A DNA stretch of 64,000 nucleotides. It comes from Sphingobium quisquiliarum P25. GTDB taxonomy: Bacteria > Pseudomonadota > Alphaproteobacteria > Sphingomonadales > Sphingomonadaceae. Shown here in pieces: positions 21,601 to 31,030 of the stretch. A program made the translations under genes and the position numbers. Under the pieces are notes generated by a model. That model was not told the origin of the DNA. It did not search any database and saw nothing but the letters and a program-made list of their open reading frames with translations. The stretch is taken from the NCBI RefSeq assembly GCF_000445065.1, contig NZ_ATHO01000055.1, positions 1 through 64,000 of the forward strand, in the 5' to 3' direction. Numbering within the stretch: position 1 is the stretch's first letter; every line of letters begins with the position of its first letter.

Positions 21601-22233
21601 GTGACCGAGCAGAATTTTTCATCGATGCGGGCCGCCATGGTCGAAAGCCAGCTTCGCACCAGCGATGTCGATGACCAGCGGGTGATCGCGGTGATGGCGC
21701 GGGTGCCGCGTGAGGAATTCGTTCCGGCTGAACGGCGCTTCATGGCTTATGTCGATCGCGCCATTCCGCTGCCGGGCGGCCGGGCGCTCAACCCGCCGCT
21801 GGCGACGGGCCGTCTGCTCAAGGAAGCGCAGGTGGAGCCGGGCGATCGCGTGCTGCTGATCGGCGCGGCGACGGGCTACAGCGCGGCGCTGCTGAAAGCG
21901 CTTGGCGCGCAGGTGACCGCGGTGGAAGAGGCCGACGGACCGGAGCCTGCCGGATTTGACGGCACGCTGGTGCGTGGACCGCTCAGGGATGGCGCGCCGG
22001 AGGGTGCGCCTTATGATCTTCTGTTTATCGATGGCGCGGTGGAGGAAGTGCCTGCCGCGCTCGTTGAGCAGCTTGCCGATGGCGCGCGGGTCGTGACGGG
22101 CATCGTAGAGCGCGGCGTCACGCGCCTGTGCAGCGGCCGCGTCGTCGGAGAGACATTGGGGCTGGCCAGCCTCACGGACGTGGAAATGGTGGTCCTGCCA
22201 GGTTTCGCTGCGCCGAAAGGTTTCGTTTTTTAA
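21601..22233 (+). CDS. pcm: protein-L-isoaspartate O-methyltransferase-like protein
   Basis: Repairs isoaspartyl residues in damaged proteins, or is a close paralogue. N-terminal MVESQLR and VPREEFVP are hallmark Pcm segments, and the SAM motif is LLIGAATGYSAALL. The GTG at 21601 has a gaggaaa ribosome-binding site and yields 210 residues; the earlier ATG at 21580 is less plausible. It runs directly into a TolC-like gene 14 nt later. The motif-I sequence departs from the classic GTGSGY, as in other alphaproteobacterial homologues. Confidence 0.85.
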   Translation: MTEQNFSSMRAAMVESQLRTSDVDDQRVIAVMARVPREEFVPAERRFMAYVDRAIPLPGGRALNPPLATGRLLKEAQVEPGDRVLLIGAATGYSAALLKALGAQVTAVEEADGPEPAGFDGTLVRGPLRDGAPEGAPYDLLFIDGAVEEVPAALVEQLADGARVVTGIVERGVTRLCSGRVVGETLGLASLTDVEMVVLPGFAAPKGFVF

Positions 22234-22247
22234 CAGGTCGGGGGATC

Positions 22248-23741
22248 ATGACGGCAAGGCAGGTCTTTTTACGGCGCTCCGCCGCGACGCTTCTGCTGCT
22301 CGTGTCCTCCGCCATGCCGGCCGTTGCGGGCGCGGAAACGCTCCAGGGCGCGCTAGCAAAGGCCTACCGCTCCAACCCCACATTGACGGGCGCGCGGGCG
22401 CAGCAGCGCGCCAATGATGAGAATGTGCCGATCCGCAAGGCGGATGGACGCCCGAATATTGATGTCGATGCACAATATCAGGAGCAGGTGGTAAAGCCGA
22501 CTCGCGCCTTTCTGGCTCCAGACCGGCAGGTTAATGGAACCGCCAACCTCAATGTGCCCATTTATCAGGGCGGAGCAGTGCGGAACGGGGTCAAGGCGGC
22601 GAAAGTGCGGGCGGAAGGGGGGCGAGCAGACCTGCGCGGCACGGAGGCATCGATATTCTCACAGGTTGTCGCCGCCTACATGGATGTCATTCGCGACAGC
22701 GCGATCGTGTCGCTCAACATGGCGAATGTGAACGTGCTGGAGGTGAACCTTCAAGCCACCAACGACCGGTTCGAGGTGGGTGACCTTACCCGGACCGATG
22801 TAGCGCAGTCGGAATCGCGGCTGGCGCTGGCCCGGTCCGATCTTCAATCGGCGGAAGCGAACCTGATCGCCAGCCGGGAAAATTACATAGCGCTGGTCGG
22901 AACGCCGCCGGATGATCTGCAACCGCCGCCGCCGCTGCCGGGTCTTCCCGCATCGCCACAGACGGCGGTGCAAGTGGCGTTGACCGATAATCCCGATATT
23001 CTGTCAGCAAAGAAACTGCGCGAAGCCGCTCGCTATGATGTGCGCGTTGCGAAAGCGGGCGTGCTTCCGACGCTGTCCGGCTTTGCACAGGGCAGCTATA
23101 CCCATTTTCTGGGCACGCTTCATGATGCGCCTGACCAGAATGGCGTGGTCCCGCCCGACCCCTCTCAGGTCAATACCCAAGTCGTGGCGGGAGCGAGGCT
23201 GACAATTCCCCTGTATCAAGGCGGACGCCCGGCGGCGCAAGTGCGTCAGAGCCAGGCGCTGGAAGCGCAAGCGATCGAACGGGAAATCGAGGCCGAACGC
23301 AGCGTGATCGCGCAAACCCGGTCCGCCTATGCGAGCTGGCAGGCGTCGCTCCAGACGATCCAGTCCAGCCAGAAAGCGGTTGAGGCCGCTAACCTGTCGC
23401 TGGAAGGGGTGCGGGCGGAAAACTCGGTGGGTAGCCGCACCATCCTGGACATTCTGAACGCGGAGCAGGAGGCGTTGAACGCCAAGGTGGAACTCGTGTC
23501 CGCGCGCCGGAACGCCTATGTCGCGGGGTTCAGCCTGCTGGCGGCGATGGGCCATGCCGAAGCGGATGATCTGAGCTTCGACACGGGCGCGCTTTATGAC
23601 CCGATCGTCAATTACAAGCGGGTCGATGGCAAATGGTTCGATTGGGATTTTGATCCCGCGCCGCAACCTCAGGCGACGCGAACCGTTGACACACCGGCAC
23701 AAAATGCCAATGTGCCTGCTGGATTGGCGCAGCAACCTTAG
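22248..23741 (+). CDS. TolC family outer-membrane efflux protein
   Basis: 497 residues with a signal peptide (ending near AVAGA) and two tandem outer-membrane-efflux repeats. It has the family phrases ALAKAYRSNPTL, NVPIYQGG and the repeat-two counterpart LTIPLYQGG, and RTILDILNAEQE, typical of type I secretion/TolC proteins. The Pro/Gln-rich tail is variable. It shares an apparent operon with pcm and the PopZ-like gene. The matching inner-membrane pump is not adjacent; the protein may serve several exporters. Confidence 0.92.
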   Translation: MTARQVFLRRSAATLLLLVSSAMPAVAGAETLQGALAKAYRSNPTLTGARAQQRANDENVPIRKADGRPNIDVDAQYQEQVVKPTRAFLAPDRQVNGTANLNVPIYQGGAVRNGVKAAKVRAEGGRADLRGTEASIFSQVVAAYMDVIRDSAIVSLNMANVNVLEVNLQATNDRFEVGDLTRTDVAQSESRLALARSDLQSAEANLIASRENYIALVGTPPDDLQPPPPLPGLPASPQTAVQVALTDNPDILSAKKLREAARYDVRVAKAGVLPTLSGFAQGSYTHFLGTLHDAPDQNGVVPPDPSQVNTQVVAGARLTIPLYQGGRPAAQVRQSQALEAQAIEREIEAERSVIAQTRSAYASWQASLQTIQSSQKAVEAANLSLEGVRAENSVGSRTILDILNAEQEALNAKVELVSARRNAYVAGFSLLAAMGHAEADDLSFDTGALYDPIVNYKRVDGKWFDWDFDPAPQPQATRTVDTPAQNANVPAGLAQQP

Positions 23742-23759
23742 GACGATTGGGGACAATTC

Positions 23760-24239
23760 GTGGGTGACATGAGCAAGGAACCCTCGATGGAGGACATCCT
23801 CTCGTCCATCAAGCGCATCATCGCGGAAGAGGGTGAGGAAGCCGCGCAGTCCATGTCCCGCCGCGGCCGGGCCGAGGCGAAGCAGGCTCCAGCCGAGCAG
23901 CCGATGCCCGAAGAAGTGCTGGAACTGACCGACGAGGTCCATGTGGAGGAGCCGATGCCCGCCCATAAAGCTCCGCCCGCCGATGCCGTGTCCGCCGCCG
24001 CGCCGCCGCCGCAGAAGGATGAGTCCATCCTGTCGGTCGAAAGCGAAGTCGCCGCGCGCCATTCGCTTTCCGCTCTGTCGTCCATGCTCGTCACGCCCAG
24101 GGATGGGGAAGACAATACGCTGGACGGGCTGGTCCGGTCGATGTTGAAACCGATGCTCAAGGAATGGCTCGACGCGCGCCTGCCTGCGCTGGTCGAGGAC
24201 ATGGTCGCCAAGGAAATCGCCCGCATCACGGCGCGCTGA
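23760..24239 (+). CDS. popZ: PopZ-like polar organizing protein (DUF2497)
   Basis: 159 residues with the PopZ pattern: a short N-terminal helix (SMEDILSSIKRIIAEEGEE), a long disordered acidic/Pro-rich middle (about 30-105), and a conserved C-terminal oligomerisation block (LVRSMLKPMLKEWLDARLP...VEDMVAKEIARI). In Caulobacter PopZ forms a polar condensate that captures ParB-parS and signalling proteins. The location just upstream of valS is conserved among alphaproteobacteria. The start may be GTG 23760 or ATG 23769. The middle domain is much shorter in acidic content than in Caulobacter. Confidence 0.8.
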   Translation: MGDMSKEPSMEDILSSIKRIIAEEGEEAAQSMSRRGRAEAKQAPAEQPMPEEVLELTDEVHVEEPMPAHKAPPADAVSAAAPPPQKDESILSVESEVAARHSLSALSSMLVTPRDGEDNTLDGLVRSMLKPMLKEWLDARLPALVEDMVAKEIARITAR

Positions 24240-24303
24240 TATTTCGTGAATTTGTAACATCTTTTTCGCAGGCGATGCTATCATCGGGCGGAAGGGGTGT
24301 TCC

Positions 24304-24892
24304 ATGAAATCGATTTTAGCTGGTGGCGGGCTGCTGATCCTGGCGGCTTGTCCTGCTTTCGCGCGCGAACCTGTAGGGCCGACGCCCCGGGCCAGCCCAG
24401 GCAGCTGGTTCAGCGACAAGGATTATCCCACATCCGAAAGCGCGAAGGGGTCGAGTGGGACGGCTGCCTTCAATCTGCTGGTTCAGGAAGATGGGGCGTC
24501 AAGGATTGCCGCATCGTGCAGAGCAGCGGCTCCCCTGCGCTGGATGCGACGACTTGCGCCCTGTCAAGGAAAGGGCCTCCTTCTATCCCGCGCGGGACGG
24601 GAAGGGCCGGAAGATCGAATCCATCTATTCCGGGCGTATCACATGGCGCCTGCCAGCGGGTTCGGTGGTCCCGTTTCCCGAACCCCAGACGCTGATCATC
24701 ACGGTCGACATCAGTAGCGAGGGAGTGGTGGAAAAATGCAGCAGCGTCAAATCTGGAGAGTTTGAGGTGCCTGTCGACCCGTGCATGCGTTATCCGGTGG
24801 GGCTTAAGGGGCGCGTCTATGCGGGGCCGGACGGCAAGCCCGTAGCGGCGCGCTATATCGAGCGGATCACGCACGAAATACAATCGCGGTAG
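24304..24892 (+). pseudogene. TonB C-terminal-domain protein broken by two -1 frameshifts
   Basis: The first frame from ATG 24304 gives a signal peptide (KSILAGGGLLILAACPAFA) and runs to FNLLVQEDG. The TonB-like text then continues in a second frame (VKDCRIVQSSGSPALDATTC) and finally in a third (VKERASFYPARDGKGRK...) to a stop at 24890-24892. Each step needs one missing base, near 24493-24498 (a G run) and near 24561-24563. The third frame ends with a second TonB-like repeat (ITVDISSEGVVEKC). As read, the protein cannot be made whole: it is a young pseudogene or the result of two sequencing errors. Confidence 0.75.
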
Positions 24893-24945
24893 GACCGGGA
24901 ACGGCGCTATTTGATCTTCCCGCCCTTGCCGCTAAAGCGCCTCCC

Positions 24946-27645
24946 ATGACCGAACTGCCCAAGACCTTCGACCCCGCTGAAATCGAATCCCGCTGGTATG
25001 CCCATTGGGAGCAGAATGGGCTGTTTCGCCCGGAACGGCCGGACGCGGAACCCTTCACCATCGTGAACCCGCCGCCGAACGTCACGGGCAGCCTGCACAT
25101 CGGCCATGCGCTCGACAATACGTTGCAGGATATCGTTATCCGGTACGAGCGGCTACGCGGCAAGGATGCCTTGTGGGTGGTCGGCACGGACCATGCGGGC
25201 ATCGCGACGCAGATGGTGGTCGAGCGGCAGATGGAGGCGCGACAGGACAAGCGCACCAACTATACGCGTGAGCAGTTCATCGAGAAGGTGTGGGAGTGGA
25301 AGGCGGAAAGCGGCGGCGCGATCACGCGGCAGCTGCGGCGCCTGGGCTGCTCGATGGACTGGGCCAATGAGCGCTTCACCATGGATGAGGGCTTTTCGCG
25401 CGCCGTCATCAAGGTGTTCGTCGAACTGCACCGGCGGGGCCTGCTTTATCGCGACAAGCGGCTGGTGAACTGGGACCCGCGTTTCCGCTCAGCCATCTCC
25501 GATCTTGAGGTCGAAACGCAGGAAGTGAAGGGCGGCTTCTGGCATTTCCGCTATCCCCTGGCCGATGGCGTTCGCCTCGCCGATGGAGCGGACCATATCG
25601 TGGTCGCGACCACGCGGCCCGAAACCATGCTGGCGGACATGGCGGTCGCGGTGCATCCCGAAGACCCGCGCTACAAGGACGTCATCGGCAAGGACATCCT
25701 CCAGCCGATCACCGGCCGCCGCTTCAAGGTGATAGGCGACGAACATGCCGACCCCGAACTGGGATCGGGCGCGGTCAAGATCACGCCGGGGCATGACTTC
25801 AACGATTTCGAAGTGGGCAAGCGGGCGGGCTTCCGTCCGGCGGAAATGCTCAATATGTTCGATGCCGACGCCAATGTGATCCAGACGGCGGACGGGCTGA
25901 TCCCTGAACGGTTCCTGGGCCTGCACCGCTTCCGGCGCGACGGCGTGGACGGCGCGCGCGAACTGGTCGTGGCGGAGATGAAGGCGCTCGGCCTGCTGGT
26001 GCCGCATGTGTCGAAGAACAAGGATGGCGAGGAAATCCTGTCCGACGCGGAGCCGCGCACCATCCAGACGCCCTTTGGCGACCGTTCGGGTGTGGTGATC
26101 GAACCCTGGCTGACCGATCAATGGTATGTCGATGCGGAGAAGCTGGCGGTCGCGCCGATGCAGGCGGTGCGCGACGGGCGGATCGAGATCGTGCCCAGGA
26201 CGTGGGAAAAGACCTTCTTCAACTGGATGGAAAATATCCAGCCCTGGTGCGTGTCGCGCCAGCTTTGGTGGGGGCATCGGATCCCGGCCTGGTATGACGA
26301 GGATGGCAATCCTTATGTCGCGGAAAGCGAGGAAGAGGCGCAGGCACTCGCCGGTAACAAGAAGCTGACGCGCGATCCCGATGTGCTCGACACCTGGTTC
26401 TCCTCCGCTCTGTGGCCCTTCGGCACGCTGGGCTGGCCGGAAGAGAGCGACACGCTCAAGCGCCATTATCCCAATGACCTGCTGATCTCCGGCTTTGACA
26501 TCCTGTTCTTCTGGGATGCGCGCATGGCGATGCAGGGGCTGGAGTTCATGGGCGATGTGCCGTGGCGCAAGCTCTACCTCCACGGTCTCGTGCGCGCGGC
26601 GGACGGGCAGAAAATGTCCAAGTCCAAGGGCAATGTCGTCGATCCGCTGGGGCTGATCGACAGGTTCGGCGCCGACGCGCTGCGTTTCTTCATGGCGGCG
26701 ATGGAAAGCCAGGGCCGCGACGTGAAGATGGATGAGAAGCGGGTCGAGGGCTATCGCAACTTCGCGACCAAGCTGTGGAACGCGGCCCGTTTCCTGCAAG
26801 CCAACGGCGTCGCCGGATCGGCCACCCACGAAGCGCCGCATGCGCAGGCGCCGGTCAACCGCTGGATCGTCGCAGAGACCGTTGCGACGGTGCAGGCGAT
26901 CGACACCGCCATGGCCGAATTGCGCTTCGATGCGGCGGCCAACGCCATTTATCATTTCGTCTGGGACCAGTTTTGCGACTGGTATATCGAACTCAGCAAG
27001 GGGCAGATGGACGAGGAAACCCGCGCTGTCGCGGGATGGGCGTTCGACCAGATTCTGGTCATGCTGCACCCTTTCATGCCGTTCATTACCGAAGAGTTAT
27101 GGCATGCCATGGGCGAGCGGGACTGCGACCTGATCGTCGCGCGCTGGCCGCAGGCTCTCTATGCCGTGGACAGCGAGGCGCAGGCGGAGATCGATTGGCT
27201 GATCCGCCTGATCAGCGCCATGCGCACCGCGCGGACCGAACTCAACGTGCCCCCCGGCGCGAAGCTGCGGGTCGTGGTCAGCGACGCGTCGGACGAAACA
27301 CGCCGCCGGATAGACCGGCAAGGCGCTGCGCTCGCGCGGCTTGGGCGGGTCGAAAGCCTGTCCTTCGGTGAGGAGGTCACTGGCGGCGCGGCGCAGATCG
27401 TCGTCGATGAAGCGACCTTCATCCTTCCGCTGGAAGGGGTGATCGATATCGCGGCTGAAAAGGCGCGGCTCGCCAAGGCGCTGGCTGCTGCTGAAAAGGA
27501 GCGGGATGCGCTGGGCGGCCGCTTGTCGAACCCGGCTTTCGTGGAGAAGGCCAAGCCCGAAGCCGTCGCCAAGGCGCGCGAGGACCATGCGGAAAAGACG
27601 GCGGAGGCGGAAAAGTTGAAGGCGGCGCTGGACCGGCTCGCCTGA
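24946..27645 (+). CDS. valS: valyl-tRNA synthetase
   Basis: Class I synthetase, 899 residues. The HIGH motif is in [16 protein letters not shown], the CP1 editing domain lies near 200-350, and KMSKS is in [16 protein letters not shown]. The C-terminal coiled coil (about 835-899, [19 protein letters not shown]) packs against the tRNA elbow. The start [14 protein letters not shown] matches the family. It is preceded by the PopZ-like gene and the broken TonB-like gene. Confidence 0.98.
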   Translation: MTELPKTFDPAEIESRWYAHWEQNGLFRPERPDAEPFTIVNPPPNVTGSLHIGHALDNTLQDIVIRYERLRGKDALWVVGTDHAGIATQMVVERQMEARQDKRTNYTREQFIEKVWEWKAESGGAITRQLRRLGCSMDWANERFTMDEGFSRAVIKVFVELHRRGLLYRDKRLVNWDPRFRSAISDLEVETQEVKGGFWHFRYPLADGVRLADGADHIVVATTRPETMLADMAVAVHPEDPRYKDVIGKDILQPITGRRFKVIGDEHADPELGSGAVKITPGHDFNDFEVGKRAGFRPAEMLNMFDADANVIQTADGLIPERFLGLHRFRRDGVDGARELVVAEMKALGLLVPHVSKNKDGEEILSDAEPRTIQTPFGDRSGVVIEPWLTDQWYVDAEKLAVAPMQAVRDGRIEIVPRTWEKTFFNWMENIQPWCVSRQLWWGHRIPAWYDEDGNPYVAESEEEAQALAGNKKLTRDPDVLDTWFSSALWPFGTLGWPEESDTLKRHYPNDLLISGFDILFFWDARMAMQGLEFMGDVPWRKLYLHGLVRAADGQKMSKSKGNVVDPLGLIDRFGADALRFFMAAMESQGRDVKMDEKRVEGYRNFATKLWNAARFLQANGVAGSATHEAPHAQAPVNRWIVAETVATVQAIDTAMAELRFDAAANAIYHFVWDQFCDWYIELSKGQMDEETRAVAGWAFDQILVMLHPFMPFITEELWHAMGERDCDLIVARWPQALYAVDSEAQAEIDWLIRLISAMRTARTELNVPPGAKLRVVVSDASDETRRRIDRQGAALARLGRVESLSFGEEVTGGAAQIVVDEATFILPLEGVIDIAAEKARLAKALAAAEKERDALGGRLSNPAFVEKAKPEAVAKAREDHAEKTAEAEKLKAALDRLA

Positions 27646-27687
27646 TCCGCTACGGTCGGGCGACAGAACAGCGAAGGGGAGAAAAGC

Positions 27688-29130
27688 GTGGCGGCCGGCC
27701 AGAGGGATTTGACGCAGGGGCCGATCGGATCGACGCTGCTGCTTTTCGGCCTGCCCACGCTTGGGTCAAACATCCTCCAGTCGCTCAACGGGTCGATCAA
27801 CACCATCTGGGTCGGCCGCTTCCTGGGGGAGCAGGCGGTGGCGGCGACGGCCAACGCCAACCTGATCATGTTCCTGATGTTCTCCATCGTTTTCGGCTTC
27901 GGCATGGCGTCGACCGTGCTGATCGCGCAGGCGACGGGAGCCAGGGACATCGACGCCGCGCGCCGCGCCTTCGGCTCGGCGGTGGGTTTCTGCTTCCTCT
28001 TCGCGCTGCTGGTCGCCACCGCCGGATGGATCGGCGCGCCCGCTCTGCTGCGCCTGCTCGCGACCCCGGCCGAAGCCTTCGACCTGGCGCTGGCCTATCT
28101 GCGCGTCATCTTCATTTCCATGCCCGCGACGCTGCTGAGCGTCATGATGACGATGGGAGTGCGCGGCACGGGGGACGCGCGCACGCCCTTTTACTTCATG
28201 CTGCTCAATGTCGGGCTGGACCTGATCCTCAACCCGGTGCTCATCCTGGGTCTGGGTCCAGCGCCAGCCTGGGGCATAGCGGGCTCCGCGGCGGCCACGG
28301 CCTTTGCGGGTTTCATCAGCTTCGCCGCGCTGGTCGCCTACACGTATAGCCGCGATCTGCCGCTGCGGCTGAGGGGAGCGGAGTGGAGCTATCTGCGCCC
28401 CGCCATGGCGCAGCTACGCATATTGGTGGTCAAGGGACTGCCCATGGGATTGCAGATGATCGTCGCTTCGGCATCGGGGCTGGTGATGATCGGGCTCGTC
28501 AATCGCGAAGGGCTGCTGGCGACGGCGGCCTATGGCGCGGCGCAGCAGCTCTGGTCCTATCTCCAGATGCCGTCCATGGCGATCGGCGGGGCGGTCAGCG
28601 CCATGGCGGCGCAGAATCTGGGGGCAGGACGCTGGGACCGGATAAGCAAGATCACGGCTTATGGCCTTGTCTATCTGGTCGGTTTCACCGGCCTGATGGT
28701 GGCGCTGATGCTGTGGTTCCACCATCCGCTGCTGGCGCTTTTCCTGGGCGACAAGAGCGCGGCCATCCCGCTTGCCTGGCGCATGCAGGTGATCGCGAGT
28801 TGGAGCTTCATCCTGTTCGGCGGGGCAATGATCTATTTCGGCATCATGCGCGCCAATGGCGTGGTGGTGCGGCCGCTGATCATCATGATCGTGGCGCTGT
28901 TCGGGGCGCGGCTGGGCTTTTATGCCGTCGCCTACCCGTATATGGGCGCGGATGCGCTGTGGTGGAGCTATCCCGCCGGGTCGCTGACGGCCCTGCTGCT
29001 CGCCGGATATTCCTATTATCGCGGCGATTGGCGCAGCGCGAAACTGATGGTGCCGCCCAGCGAGGAAGAGTGCATGGAAAACGTCAATTCCGAAGCGGAA
29101 GCCACGGGGCGGATCGCGCCGGTGGGCTGA
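27688..29130 (+). CDS. MATE family efflux transporter
   Basis: 480 residues with about twelve hydrophobic segments in two MatE halves; QGPIGSTLLLFGLPTLGSNIL and VRGTGDARTPF are typical of the NorM/DinF family, which exports drugs or metabolites against Na+ or H+. GTG start at 27688 behind a ggggag ribosome-binding site. It follows valS by 42 bp and converges with the HerA-like gene, ending 16 bp from its stop. The substrate is unknown. Confidence 0.9.
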   Translation: MAAGQRDLTQGPIGSTLLLFGLPTLGSNILQSLNGSINTIWVGRFLGEQAVAATANANLIMFLMFSIVFGFGMASTVLIAQATGARDIDAARRAFGSAVGFCFLFALLVATAGWIGAPALLRLLATPAEAFDLALAYLRVIFISMPATLLSVMMTMGVRGTGDARTPFYFMLLNVGLDLILNPVLILGLGPAPAWGIAGSAAATAFAGFISFAALVAYTYSRDLPLRLRGAEWSYLRPAMAQLRILVVKGLPMGLQMIVASASGLVMIGLVNREGLLATAAYGAAQQLWSYLQMPSMAIGGAVSAMAAQNLGAGRWDRISKITAYGLVYLVGFTGLMVALMLWFHHPLLALFLGDKSAAIPLAWRMQVIASWSFILFGGAMIYFGIMRANGVVVRPLIIMIVALFGARLGFYAVAYPYMGADALWWSYPAGSLTALLLAGYSYYRGDWRSAKLMVPPSEEECMENVNSEAEATGRIAPVG

Positions 29131-29146
29131 TCCGCCACCTGAAAGC

Positions 29147-30802
29147 TCAGCGGCCCTGGCTGCGCCAGCGCGTGATGGTGCGGTCCAGAATATCCGCTTC
29201 GCCGCCTGTTTCGCGCCATTGCTGCGTGAAGCTGGGGTCGCCCGACGCGGGACGCCGCGCTTCTTCCAGATTGTCGAGCGCCACGCGGATCGGTACGGCA
29301 ACGCCTTCGCCGCAGATGATCGCTTCCCGGTTGCGCAGCGCCGGAATGGTATCGAGGAAACCGCGCGAGCCTTCGGGCATGGCGGCCTTCACGAATGCCT
29401 GGTCGCGATCATTGTTGAGGCGCATGGAAATGATGGTGCCGCATTGCGACAGCACGCCTTCGGCCAGGTCCGACGGCCGCTGGGTGATGAGGCCCAGCGA
29501 AACGCCATATTTGCGGCCTTCCTTTGCGATCCTTTCCAGGATGCGGCGAACCGCCTGGCCATTGCCGGTGGTGGAGGCGGGGATATAGCGATGCGCTTCC
29601 TCGCATACCAGCAGCAGCGGGCGCTGCGCTTCGTCCCGCGCCCAGATGGCATAGTCGAACACCAGCCGCGACAGAACCGAAACGACGACCGATGTGATGT
29701 CCGACGGCATCGCCGACACGTCGATGATGGAGATAGGCTTGCCGTTGGAGGGCAGGCGGAAGATCTTGGCAATGAACTCCTGCATGGTGTCGGCGACCAG
29801 CATGCCGGAGAACATAAAGCTGTAGCGCGGATCGGTCTTGATCTCGTCGATCTTGGTCTTGAGCCGCATATAGGGCAGGGCGCCGGTGCCCTTGTCCAGC
29901 TTCCCCATTTCATTTTGAAGGATGTTGGTGAGGTCGGACAGCATATAGGGGACGGGCGAATCCACTGTCAGCCTGCCGATGCTTTCGGCCAACCTGTTCT
30001 TCTGCCGCGCGGCAAGCAGACATTTGGCGAGGATGTCGCAATCGACGGTGCGGTCGGAGCCGGAGGAGGTCACGAAAACCTCGCAATGCTCCTCGAAATT
30101 CATCAGCCAATAGGGCAGGTTCAGGTTGCCCACGTCGAACACCGCGCCATTCTGGGCGAAGGCCGCGCCATATTCGCCATGCGGGTCGATCATGACGATA
30201 TGGCCTTCGGGCGACAGGTCGCAGATGCGGTGCAGGATCAGGGCGGCGCTGGTCGACTTGCCGGTGCCGGTCGAGCCAAGCAGCGCGAAATGCTTGCCCA
30301 GCATCGCATCGACATAGAGCGCGGCGCGTGTGTCGGCGGTGGGGAAGACGGTGCCGATCTGCACATGCGGCCGGTCATCGGCGGCGTAGATCTGGCGCAT
30401 GTCTTCGCTGGACAGCGGATGGATTTCGGTTCCGGGCGGAGGATAATGGGTGACGCCCCGGCGAAAGCGGCAGATGCGGCCCGTGACTTGTTCCTCATCC
30501 CCTTCGCCCAGAAAGTCGATGTCGGCGATGATCAGGCCGCTATTCTGCCGGTCCAGCGCCATGGACCGGACGCTGGCGATCAGCCAGGCCGCGCCCACGC
30601 GCATCTTCACCTGACTGCCCACCTGTCCCGCCATCGCTATGCAGGGATCGCCGTCCCGCGCCAGCGTCTGCACGCAGGCCGCGTCGATCAGCACCTTCGA
30701 ACTGGAACCGGCGATTTGAAACACCTCGCCGATCGAGCCGGGCAGCGCCGCGGCCTGGGGTAGGGCGTCGGCGAATTCGGCTGCCGCAGGCATGAGACTC
30801 AT
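29147..30802 (-). CDS. HerA-like ATPase (DUF87/DUF853 type)
   Basis: 551 residues. An N-terminal HAS-barrel-like region (about 20-115) precedes a RecA-like/FtsK-HerA ATPase with Walker A GSTGTGKS (176-183), Walker B LLLVCEEAHRY (around 400), the sensor-like GLITQRP and an arginine-rich C-terminus. HerA proteins are hexameric DNA translocases involved in end resection or, with partners, in defence. No NurA-type nuclease or Sir2 gene is adjacent, so the role is open. The start overlaps the stop of a small upstream ORF by 4 nt. Confidence 0.88.
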   Translation of the reverse strand: MSLMPAAAEFADALPQAAALPGSIGEVFQIAGSSSKVLIDAACVQTLARDGDPCIAMAGQVGSQVKMRVGAAWLIASVRSMALDRQNSGLIIADIDFLGEGDEEQVTGRICRFRRGVTHYPPPGTEIHPLSSEDMRQIYAADDRPHVQIGTVFPTADTRAALYVDAMLGKHFALLGSTGTGKSTSAALILHRICDLSPEGHIVMIDPHGEYGAAFAQNGAVFDVGNLNLPYWLMNFEEHCEVFVTSSGSDRTVDCDILAKCLLAARQKNRLAESIGRLTVDSPVPYMLSDLTNILQNEMGKLDKGTGALPYMRLKTKIDEIKTDPRYSFMFSGMLVADTMQEFIAKIFRLPSNGKPISIIDVSAMPSDITSVVVSVLSRLVFDYAIWARDEAQRPLLLVCEEAHRYIPASTTGNGQAVRRILERIAKEGRKYGVSLGLITQRPSDLAEGVLSQCGTIISMRLNNDRDQAFVKAAMPEGSRGFLDTIPALRNREAIICGEGVAVPIRVALDNLEEARRPASGDPSFTQQWRETGGEADILDRTITRWRSQGR

Positions 30803-30993
30803 AAGCGCTCCCGTTGCGCCGCCGGAACCAGCTTCAGGCAGCCGTCACCCTTTTTATCGCGCCAGTGGTAAAGAATATGCTTATGAGCGCCATCCGGCGT
30901 GATCAGGGCTCCGCCCGGCGCGTCAAACCGCCGCCCGATATGGCGCTGCCAAGTGCGGGACCATATCCATTCATGGGAAAGCGCCGCCAGCAA
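30799..30993 (-). CDS. small hypothetical protein coupled to the HerA-like gene
   Basis: The stop TGA overlaps the ATG of the HerA-like gene (atga), which is a typical coupling arrangement. Codon choice and composition look coding (SHEWIWSRTWQRHIGRRFD, then ITPDGAHKHILYHWRDK). The start is unclear: a TTG at 30993 gives 64 residues, while an ATG at 31089 would give 96 but would run into the divergent acyltransferase start. No family was recognised. It is basic and Trp/His-rich, so nucleic-acid contact is possible but unproven. Confidence 0.4.
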   Translation of the reverse strand: MLAALSHEWIWSRTWQRHIGRRFDAPGGALITPDGAHKHILYHWRDKKGDGCLKLVPAAQRERL

Positions 30994-31030
30994 TGGGGCA
31001 TTTACACAGGATAGCTGCTTGCGCGAATTG

